Positions 27,146 through 34,205 of a DNA stretch of 36,586 nt are shown piece after piece. The notes below the pieces were generated by a model. The model did not search any database, was not told where the DNA came from, and saw nothing but the letters and a program-made list of their open reading frames with translations. Each line of letters begins with the position of its first letter. Within the stretch, counting starts at the first letter, position 1. Source of the stretch: Bradyrhizobium sp. Arg816 (GTDB lineage: Bacteria > Pseudomonadota > Alphaproteobacteria > Rhizobiales > Xanthobacteraceae); contig NZ_JAPRAQ010000043.1 in assembly GCF_029989365.1 (NCBI RefSeq), positions 1 to 36,586 of the forward strand, read 5' to 3'. The translations under genes were made by a program, and so were the position numbers.

Positions 27146-28346
27146 CTCATGCGACGGCGGGCAGAGTGCTGGCGACAAAAGCTACGGTGCAGCGGTAGTA
27201 GAAAGTCTGAGCGGCCTCACTATGCTTCCTCAATAAAGCTAGCAGGTAAGGTTATTGGCCGCCGAGGTCCTAGGGCTATGGTACGTTGATCGGTGGCATG
27301 GGCGCAGTCGGGCGCGGCACGAAGTCAGCATGGAGCTGACCGCGTGCCGACAACAGATCGCAAAGACCGCAAGAAGAATGAAAAGAACGCGCATTGAACA
27401 AAATAAGTCAGAGAACGTTATCGCAACTATGAAGCGGCTCACATCCGATGCGTCAAGAGCGAAGGGATATTTGAAGACCTGCAGCACGCGAGGCGCAGCT
27501 CTGGCGCAAGAGTTCAAGAAATCCATGCGCCTTTCGTCGGGTGGCAAAATAGCGAACATTGCCCTGACAACGATGAAAATCATGCATTCGCTCCCCACAA
27601 GAGAAGAAATTGTGCGTCGGATCTGAACGAAAATGCCGACTACACGAGAGGGCGGCGGCTGTATTCGTTTTCGAGGACATTCCATGTGGAATTATGACCT
27701 TGTTTCGGGTAGCCTCTTGGCCCTTGCCGCCGCCGGTGTCGTGCTTCTCTGCTCTAGCCCGCTCGCGTTTGTTTTGATTTAGGCGTGAGAAGGCCATCGC
27801 CCCATCCTCAGTAGCCGCGCGGAAGCTTGAAGAAGCTCTCCCAAAGTCAACTAATTGGCGAGCGCGGTGAACTCTTGGCTGGAGAGCGCGCCATGTCGAC
27901 GGGTTTTGCGTTCGACCAGAAGGGCGGTCTTGAGACTGGCGTGGACGGCGCAGAATAGGCCGAACTCCGACGGCGGGGGCGTTCGGCCCTGCGCGCGACT
28001 GGCTCAGTGTCACGAGCGGTCCGGAATGCGATTCGCGGGCTCGAGATGCACTCGGACGCAGAATCGAGCGGTAGCAGCGAGAGTTTTCTCCCTGCGCCTG
28101 AAGTGCCGAAAACATGATGCACCTTGCTGACGCCGCTCAACGGTCAAAATCGGCGAACGATGGCGATTTGTCGGCGATCGTTGAGATGCGACCAGAACCG
28201 GCAATTAGCCGGCCGACTGCTTCACGCCCCAGGAATTGCGATCTGCATCGTCAACTGGACAAGCCTCAACATGACGCACTCACGCTCCGATCATCGGAAT
28301 GGGAAAAGCTCGCTAACGGTAAAGCGATACGACGCTTTGTCAGGTT
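27146..28346. other. Gene-poor stretch
   Basis: About 1.2 kb with many overlapping open frames on both strands, including a 220-codon minus-strand frame at 27453-28115 rich in Arg and Ser that looks spurious. Only the frame at 27330-27626 has a composition unlike a chance frame. Confidence 0.3.
27330..27626 (+). CDS. Possible 98-aa Lys/Arg-rich hypothetical protein
   Basis: A plus-strand frame from ATG 27330: MELTACRQQIAKTARRMKRT, then NVIATMKRLTSDASRAKGYL, ending MKIMHSLPTREEIVRRI. It is rich in Lys, Thr and Met and uses AT-rich codons more than the surroundings, which chance frames in this DNA do not. It has no clear ribosome binding site and no recognisable domain. An opposing minus-strand frame covers the same bases. 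Support is weak. Confidence 0.3.
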   Translation: MELTACRQQIAKTARRMKRTRIEQNKSENVIATMKRLTSDASRAKGYLKTCSTRGAALAQEFKKSMRLSSGGKIANIALTTMKIMHSLPTREEIVRRI

Positions 28347-28362
28347 TGTTAGGTTCGCCACA
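28347..28362 (+). promoter_or_regulatory. Candidate NifA upstream activator sequence (TGT-N10-ACA)
   Basis: TGT at 28347-28349 and ACA at 28360-28362 are separated by exactly ten bases, the NifA binding consensus. It lies about 75 bases before the -24-like element at 28437, the usual spacing range. One such match arises by chance about once per 4 kb, so the weight comes from the pairing with the -24 element. Confidence 0.4.
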
Positions 28363-28436
28363 CTCGTGTTTCGATTGTGTCGCAGAGCCGAACGGATTGA
28401 GAAGAAATAAAGCGGGAGTCCGCCGCATCAGCGAAG

Positions 28437-28452
28437 TGGCACGAGTTTTGAT
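28437..28452 (+). promoter_or_regulatory. Candidate sigma-54 (-24/-12) promoter with imperfect -12
   Basis: TGGCACGAGTTTTGAT matches TGGCACG-N4-TTGCW except that the C of the -12 GC pair is A. The -24 half is perfect. The SelA-like gene starts about 340 bases downstream and the small coupled ORF about 120 bases downstream. The damaged -12 base could make it weak or dead. Confidence 0.35.
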
Positions 28453-28572
28453 GCTCTTGCTTGCGACGCGGAAGGAGTTGCCGAGTAGACATCATGCTTC
28501 GGGGTGCCGTCATGGGTGGCGCGGAGGAGGGAAAGCCGCACAACGGACGTCCGTCAAATCGCATGCTATTAG

Positions 28573-28791
28573 ATGCTGAGCATAGATCGAAGCTCCGACG
28601 CTATGCGCGAGTCCTTGTCGACCCTTGGAAGAAGGTTGCGAAGACTGACCCCAGCCGCCTTTGCTGGACGGCGAGTGCTAGTAGAGCAGGGTCCAGATCT
28701 TGTACGCGCTCGAGCTACTCTTGTTTCCTTGACGTCAGCAGTGCGATCGGCGTCGGCTCTGACCGAAAGTGTTAGAGAGGTACTTGAATGA
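28573..28791 (+). CDS. Possible 72-aa protein translationally coupled to the SelA-like gene
   Basis: The ORF runs from ATG 28573, directly after a stop in the same frame, to a TGA whose bases overlap the ATG of the next gene (ATGA at 28788-28791). It encodes MLSIDRSSDAMRESLSTLGR, then LVRARATLVSLTSAVRSASA, ending TESVREVLE: short, helical and without cysteine. I do not recognise it. The exact stop-start overlap is typical of coupled operon genes, but there is no Shine-Dalgarno sequence before its own ATG. If real, it is the first gene of the second cluster. Confidence 0.4.
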   Translation: MLSIDRSSDAMRESLSTLGRRLRRLTPAAFAGRRVLVEQGPDLVRARATLVSLTSAVRSASALTESVREVLE

Positions 28792-30293
28792 GCTTAGATG
28801 ATTGCGAGCGTGCGCCGCATGACGGCCCCGCTGCAGGTCAAGTTTTCCGGGCTCTCGGCGTTGAACCGATCGTTAATTGCACCGGCGTACGTACCTCTTA
28901 CGGCGGATGCAATCCAACGCGGTCTGTGCTCGCCGCAATGGAAGCCTCGGGTCAAGGCTTTGTCGTTCTGAATGAACTGGCGGAAGCGGTTGGACGGAAA
29001 TTGGCTGCGCTCACCGGTGCCGAATGGGGTCTCGTGACCGCTGGAAGCGCAGCAGCAGTAAGTCAGGCGATTGCTGCTTGCGTCGCTGGTAACGATCCAG
29101 AAAAGATGCTGAAGCTCCCGTTACGAGGCGAGAAAGTGGTAATTGTCGCTGCTGATCAGCGAATGGCTTACGAGCATGCAATTCGAGCAGTCGGTTGTAT
29201 GGTGCTTCCTATCGGCCGCGCCGCAGACCTGGATCAGCGTCAAATTGAGAAGATCGCAGCAATATGCGTTGTTGCCTCAGATATTCCAAAGTCGGTCTTG
29301 TCCTTCGAACAAATTGCTCTGCGCTCCAAACAACTGGGAATTCCGCTGATTGTGGACGGGGCCGGAGTAGCCCCAAGATTTCCCAACGTTTGGCTTCAAA
29401 ATGGAGCCGATCTACTGATCCATTCAGGCGGCAAGTATATCAGCGGACCTCAATCTACTGGCTTCTTACTTGGCTCGGAAAGATTATGCAGAGCTGCGTA
29501 CCTGAATGGGCCTCCTGGCCAATCGTTTGGTCGGTCAATGAAGGTCGGAAAAGACGAGATCATTGGCGCTTACGTCGCGTTGGAGCAATGGGTAAAGGGA
29601 GGGGCTGCTCGTGCGATGGAAAGATGGCGCGAGTGCATTTCGATAATGAAGCGCGAGTTTTTGAGCGCTCCTGGCCTCTCTGTCGAAGAGCTAGAACCAG
29701 ACGCTGCATTCTGTAATCCACGAATAGCAGTTTCTTGGGAGGTTAAATCATTCTCGGCGAACACCGACCTGATCGTTAAAAAGCTGGCCAGCGCTCGCCC
29801 ACGCATTGTGTTGCACGACTGTTGGCAACGCCCGCAACGGATTGTAGTCGATCCGACCAATCTGACCAAAGCCGAAGCCGAGATCGTAGGCCGTTCGATC
29901 GTTCATGCCATTACAGAACCGCCTTTAGCGCCAGCGGCACCACCAGAGGGCGCTTTCGAGGAGCTGGCGGGAGCATGGCAGGTCTATATCGACTTTCTTC
30001 ACGGCAGCGCTGTCCATGCGTTCATGCTGCGACAGGATCGCCAAAATATTGCGGGCACGCACGTCGGCGCGGAGGTCTCGGGCAACTGCCGGGGCAACAT
30101 AATTGGATCGAAATTGAACCTGTTTTCACAATTGCCGGGCGATCCATTGGGCTTAGACTATGAGTTCGAAGGGACCCTTCGCGATGGCAGCCTGACGGGC
30201 GTTGTTCACTTGGGTGCATCCGCAGCCAAGTACAGCGGCCTTACCTTTAGGCGGCAATTCGGACAAGCGAGTTGGCGCGCTGAGCGTACCTGA
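28788..30293 (+). CDS. SelA-like PLP-dependent enzyme with C-terminal beta-rich domain
   Basis: A fold-type I PLP enzyme of 501 aa in the group of selenocysteine synthase SelA and D-glucosaminate-6-phosphate ammonia-lyase. Residues 20-385 form the PLP domain: FRALGVEPIVNCTGVRTSYG, then LAALTGAEWGLVTAGSAAAV, GIPLIVDGAG with the cofactor aspartate, and the lysine in HSGGKYISGPQSTGFLLG (Lys216). Residues from about 390 to 501 form a separate beta-rich domain beginning ELAGAWQVYIDFLHGSAVHA and containing GTHVGAEVSGNCRG, seen on some SelA-like proteins. It is not a true SelA: no selC or selB is visible nearby. GAGAGG 7 bases before ATG 28788 is the ribosome binding site. It probably does an elimination or transfer step on an amino compound (inference). 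Confidence 0.85.
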   Translation: MSLDDCERAPHDGPAAGQVFRALGVEPIVNCTGVRTSYGGCNPTRSVLAAMEASGQGFVVLNELAEAVGRKLAALTGAEWGLVTAGSAAAVSQAIAACVAGNDPEKMLKLPLRGEKVVIVAADQRMAYEHAIRAVGCMVLPIGRAADLDQRQIEKIAAICVVASDIPKSVLSFEQIALRSKQLGIPLIVDGAGVAPRFPNVWLQNGADLLIHSGGKYISGPQSTGFLLGSERLCRAAYLNGPPGQSFGRSMKVGKDEIIGAYVALEQWVKGGAARAMERWRECISIMKREFLSAPGLSVEELEPDAAFCNPRIAVSWEVKSFSANTDLIVKKLASARPRIVLHDCWQRPQRIVVDPTNLTKAEAEIVGRSIVHAITEPPLAPAAPPEGAFEELAGAWQVYIDFLHGSAVHAFMLRQDRQNIAGTHVGAEVSGNCRGNIIGSKLNLFSQLPGDPLGLDYEFEGTLRDGSLTGVVHLGASAAKYSGLTFRRQFGQASWRAERT

Positions 30294-30706
30294 ACAAATC
30301 ATTACCGGTGGTGTAAAATGTGCAAGTCGTCGCTAGGGGCCGGTGCTTTAAAGGTAAGTCCTAGCAAACTGCAGATGCTGAGGAAGGATCGTCTTCGCCG
30401 GAAAGTCAGCCCAGTCCATGCTCGCATAGTTTCATTGGCCGTGGCCAAGCTGATTGCGTCGTTGGCTGCCCGGAATGCAGTGCGGGCCGGACCGTTTGAT
30501 AGTGTCGTTAGTGTAGACCAAGGTTACATAGAGGCCTGCCGGCGAGGTGCGTGGTCGAGGCGTCACAACCCGCCCGAACGGCGGTTGACAGTCGGCCCGC
30601 CCCGTCGTTCGCATCATCACATGGCTGGAACGAAACTGATCGGACAAATCAGGGGCGAACAGGGCCTATTTGCGCAGGTGCTCCGCATTATCTAGGCACT
30701 CGGCAT
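30294..30706. other. Gap with one unassigned ORF
   Basis: About 410 bases between the SelA-like and MFS genes. A 125-codon plus-strand frame (30318-30695) is open; it is rich in Arg, Ser and Ala, shows no motif and may be spurious. Confidence 0.3.
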
Positions 30707-31921
30707 ATGCGCCCGGAACCGAGAAGATCACGACCCGTCCGGGAGGATGATAGGCTGATCGTTGCGGCGCTGGGCGGTGCAGGAATTATCAGCTACGGCA
30801 CGCTTTATTATTGCGTGGCGGCCATTGCAAAAGAGGCGTCCCGTGACCTCGCAGTCACAGAGGAGTGGATACTCGGTTGTTTCTCCTTAGCTTTGCTTGC
30901 CAGTGCGCTGATAGCGCTGGCTGCCGGTCGCCTCATGGACAGATACGGCGCAGGCAAGACAATGAGAGTCGCCTCATTCGCTGGAGGTGCGAGCCTGGGA
31001 GTTGCAGCAGTTTCTTGGAATGCGGTCGTTTTTGCAATCGCCCTATTCGGTATGCAACTTGCGTCGGCATTTCTCTTTTATGAGGCTGCGTTCGTGTTCT
31101 TGGTACAGCGAGATGCGGTGCATGCGAAATGGCAAATGGCTGCCTTGACATTGATCGTCGGTTTCTCGTCAACGCTGTTTTGGCCGTTGACCTCGTTGTT
31201 GCTCACGTCGATATCCTGGAGGCAAGTCTGTTGGATCTATGGAGGCTGCAATGTTCTCCTCGCCCTCCCTTTAATCCAATTGGCTCTCGGGAAGTCCTCC
31301 GCAAGGCTTGGAGAACAGAGCACGGTCTGTGGCTCGCAAGACAAGCCCTCTTCCAAGCCGATTGACCTCGTCCTCATAACGGTAGGCTTCTCGCTGACGA
31401 CATTTGCTTTTTCAGCATTACTTAGCCGGATGATTCCCATCCTTTCGTCGATCGGCTTAGACCTGCAGGAGGCAGCCTTGGTTTCCACGCTCTTCGGCCC
31501 GTCACAGCTCGCAGTACGGCTGTTTGCAGGATCGTTTAGTGAGAGAATATCCCCTATTCAACTCACCATTCTCTCATGCGTTATGCTCTCGGCGGCGACA
31601 TTCACCATTATACTGGCGTCTCACTCTCTCGTCGGAATTGCAATCTTCGTTGCCTTGGTTGGGTTTAGCTCTGGTCTAAACAGCATCTGCCGTGGAAGCT
31701 TGCCGCTCTCAGTCTTCGGACCGGACGGGTATGGAACACGGGTCGGGTTGATCACCGCTTTCCGATTGTCGACGGCCTCGTTTGCGCCATTCTTCTTCAA
31801 TTTCGTCCAAACCAACTGTGGCGTGGGGCTTGCCTTGGCCTCTCTAGCCGTCTGCGCAGTAGGAAGCACGCTCTCATTCGCACGCGTGAGTGCCCGTTCG
31901 AAGCGGGAGCCAGACCGTTGA
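30707..31921 (+). CDS. Major facilitator superfamily transporter
   Basis: A membrane transporter of 404 aa with about 12 hydrophobic segments in two halves. The first is LIVAALGGAGIISYGTLYYC, followed by ILGCFSLALLASALIALAAG and the MFS loop motif GRLMDRYGAGKTMRVASFAG between segments 2 and 3. After a polar central loop near residues 195-225, the second half starts LVLITVGFSLTTFAFSALLS. The layout fits a drug or monocarboxylate-type MFS exporter or importer in the inner membrane. I chose ATG 30707 because the upstream extension in the same frame (from 30551) is polar and unlike an MFS N-terminus. In this cluster it could export the product, but direction and substrate cannot be read. Confidence 0.88.
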   Translation: MRPEPRRSRPVREDDRLIVAALGGAGIISYGTLYYCVAAIAKEASRDLAVTEEWILGCFSLALLASALIALAAGRLMDRYGAGKTMRVASFAGGASLGVAAVSWNAVVFAIALFGMQLASAFLFYEAAFVFLVQRDAVHAKWQMAALTLIVGFSSTLFWPLTSLLLTSISWRQVCWIYGGCNVLLALPLIQLALGKSSARLGEQSTVCGSQDKPSSKPIDLVLITVGFSLTTFAFSALLSRMIPILSSIGLDLQEAALVSTLFGPSQLAVRLFAGSFSERISPIQLTILSCVMLSAATFTIILASHSLVGIAIFVALVGFSSGLNSICRGSLPLSVFGPDGYGTRVGLITAFRLSTASFAPFFFNFVQTNCGVGLALASLAVCAVGSTLSFARVSARSKREPDR

Positions 31922-32551
31922 AGAAGTAGGCTGATTGGCCTGACGGCGAGGCCGACGTAAACTGGATCGTCAATAGACGTCCGCCAGCTTAGATGAACGA
32001 TCGCAAGTGTCTGAGCTTAGGCTTATAATGCCGACCTCGACGTTCTCGCGCATTCCGGAGAGCCGTGGTGTGCGAGAGGGGCGATCAACGGAGCGGTCCA
32101 ACTGCAGCGCCGAATGGGAGACGTATCTCGGCTTCGCGGGGCCAAAGCTCTAAATGACAGCTGTCCCCCAGCTGACGAGCTGCACGTTGGGATTATCTGG
32201 TACTCTAGAGTTGGTCATCGCGATCGCGACCGCCATTCGCCGCGGTGTTCCGCCCATTTTGCGTCTTGCCTGGGGCTTGTCAGCAGCGCCCGCTAGCGGT
32301 CCTTTCGAGGCGATTGAACAGCAGCGTGTATGCGAAAAGGCGTCAAGTTGGCTGACGATAGCTCGAGCCCGCCTCGTCCAATTTCGGATGAAGGGAAGAG
32401 CTGCCGTCTTTCGCGGAACCATTAAGCGGTCCTACCAGAATCGGTAGTTTGCGGACATTTCGGACCTAGCCCAATTTAAGTTGCGGTTGGCGACCAGCCG
32501 CAAGGCAGAGAGTTCGATCGCTCTCGGCAGAAAGAGTAACATCGAGGTTCG
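31922..32551. other. Gap between transporter and phosphatidyltransferase genes
   Basis: About 630 bases. Opposing frames of about 90-97 codons (32150-32422 minus and 32154-32447 plus) cover the same DNA. Neither shows a motif, so I call no gene. I see no clear promoter. Confidence 0.3.
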
Positions 32552-33163
32552 ATGATCGCATACCTATCTGACCGCGCAAATGCCGTTACTGCCGTGGGGC
32601 TCCTGTGTTCTGGCGCAGCGATAGGGCTCGTGGTGAAAGGACACTATGAGGCGGGAGTAGCGCTCGGACTCTGGGCGATCATCGCTGATGATGTCGACGG
32701 CGAAATTGCCCGGCGCACCAAGAAACGGACGATGGCCACCAAAGCCATCGGTAAAGCTCTCGATGCGTTCTCGGACCTCATCTTTGGATCAGTCATCCCG
32801 GCGATTGTCATCGCATCTTTTATCGAGTCTCCAACATCTCCGTTGTTCACAGCGTTCCTTTTATTGATCGGAGCTCTTCGTCTGGCCTATTTTGACCATT
32901 TCGGATTGGACGAGCGTGGTCGTTCGACCGGTCTACCACTCTCATACGCTCTGCCAGCGCTCGCGGGGATCTTGCTCGTTGACCACACTATTGCGCCGCT
33001 TGAGTTAGGTGTGGTTCTTCCTGCATTCTTTGTACCGCTATCCTTGCTCCACATCGCGCCGTTCAAGATCAAAGCCTCGGGCAGTCTTGTACATGTGATA
33101 ACCATCGGCGTCGCGGTCACTGCGTCCGCCGGGCTGCTGATTACGAATAGAGCGGGTCAATAA
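32552..33163 (+). CDS. CDP-alcohol phosphatidyltransferase family membrane enzyme
   Basis: A 203-aa integral membrane protein of the family that moves a phospho-alcohol from a CDP-alcohol to a second alcohol (phosphatidylserine, phosphatidylglycerol phosphate and related synthases). The signature is complete: Asp46, Asp49-Gly50, Ala53-Arg54, then Gly67, Asp71 and Asp75 (DDVDGEIARR followed by GKALDAFSD). The spacing between AR and G is 12 residues rather than the usual 8-9. Several hydrophobic segments surround it. It is unlikely to be the housekeeping enzyme given its neighbours, and may build a polar head group or a phosphodiester into a specialised molecule. The start ATG 32552 has GAGG five bases upstream. 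It ends 29 bases before the formyltransferase gene. Confidence 0.85.
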   Translation: MIAYLSDRANAVTAVGLLCSGAAIGLVVKGHYEAGVALGLWAIIADDVDGEIARRTKKRTMATKAIGKALDAFSDLIFGSVIPAIVIASFIESPTSPLFTAFLLLIGALRLAYFDHFGLDERGRSTGLPLSYALPALAGILLVDHTIAPLELGVVLPAFFVPLSLLHIAPFKIKASGSLVHVITIGVAVTASAGLLITNRAGQ

Positions 33164-33192
33164 GCGGGCTTGCAATGTCGTAAGGACGAGAA

Positions 33193-33975
33193 ATGTCGAG
33201 CTTAACTAAGAGCGTGGTATTTGCTGGCACCAGGGGACTTGCGACCCGTTGTCTTCTGTTCGTCATCGAGACCTGCGGCAAAGAGCACATCGCTGGCATT
33301 CTCGGCGCTTCCCGGTACGAGAAAGCTTGGTGGAGGCATGAAACCAATGAGGAGCTTTGGCAAGTCGCAGACCGCTTCGGAATTCCATTTTTCGAGTCGA
33401 TGGACGACGTTCCTCTCGGAACGCTTCTCGTGAGCGTCATGTGGAACAAGATTTTCCCGGCCCATATCCTTGCACGATTTGACGGAAGAGGCATTAATCT
33501 TCATCCCGCCCCGCTACCTGAATATCGCGGCAGTTTTGCGCGGACGCATGCCATACTCAATGATGACAAGAGCTTCGGGGTGACTGTCCACTATCTTTCG
33601 AAGCAAGTCGACAGAGGCGATATTATCGGCGAGTTGCAGTTCCCCGTGCTGCCTTCAGAGACAGCTCTCTCTTTAGATACCAGAGCGCAACTTTATGGGT
33701 ACGCGCTCTTCTGTCAGGTGTGGCTCCGTTTGTTGGACAGATCGGCCAACTGTCGCTCACAAGACGAGTTGATCACTCAAGATAAGCGCAAGCCTCGCTT
33801 CTATTACATGCGCATGATGACCGGACTTTTGGAATCGGCGGACGTCCCGCGGAGCGGAGAAGAGCTCGAGCGGCTCTACCGCGCTTTATATCTGCCCCCA
33901 CGGATTGAGCCTCCGAAATGGCTCGTCGAACGAGTCCTGACCAACGAGGTTCGGACGCTCATTGGAGGGCTCTAG
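33193..33975 (+). CDS. Formyltransferase family protein (Fmt/PurN-like)
   Basis: A 260-aa enzyme of the 10-formyltetrahydrofolate-dependent formyltransferase fold, which puts a formyl group on an amine (Met-tRNA, GAR, amino sugars). The catalytic triad is intact: Asn102 and His104 in INLHPAPLPEYRG and Asp140 in SKQVDRGDIIG, almost the same positions as PurN Asn106, His108 and Asp144. LVSVMWNKIFPAHIL is the strand before it. It is shorter than housekeeping Fmt (about 310 aa) and its C-terminal part (from about residue 185) is unlike the Fmt tRNA-binding domain. Its substrate is thus probably a small amine made in this cluster (inference). It lies 29 bases after the phosphatidyltransferase gene. 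Confidence 0.87.
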   Translation: MSSLTKSVVFAGTRGLATRCLLFVIETCGKEHIAGILGASRYEKAWWRHETNEELWQVADRFGIPFFESMDDVPLGTLLVSVMWNKIFPAHILARFDGRGINLHPAPLPEYRGSFARTHAILNDDKSFGVTVHYLSKQVDRGDIIGELQFPVLPSETALSLDTRAQLYGYALFCQVWLRLLDRSANCRSQDELITQDKRKPRFYYMRMMTGLLESADVPRSGEELERLYRALYLPPRIEPPKWLVERVLTNEVRTLIGGL

Positions 33976-34205
33976 GGGCAAGGTTTGACTTGGCGCGCAG
34001 CGCAGCAGCAGGCCCCAAATATGAGACCGCGCTTCTCGTGGACGTCCGCGACGGCCGAAGTGTGCCTGCGAGTTGCCGCTCATGACTGACCGGGGCCCGA
34101 GCGCTGGAGGTTGTTTTTGTAGGCATCCAGCCTATCGAGAGATGCCGGCGAGCCGGCGACCCGACCGATTGGGGAGCCGTCTTTAGCACGCAGAGGAGGC
34201 TAGCT

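Noticed and set aside
27683..27760. Short peptide starting MWNYDLVSGSLLA that first seemed a membrane peptide
   Set aside because: Careful framing shows a basic Cys/Arg-rich tail and an early stop, not a hydrophobic segment.
27453..28115. 220-codon minus-strand frame
   Set aside because: It is rich in Arg and Ser, has no motif and no ribosome binding site, and opposes other frames; it looks like a chance frame in GC-rich DNA.
30318..30695. 125-codon frame between the SelA-like and MFS genes
   Set aside because: No motif, composition typical of chance frames, and no clear ribosome binding site.
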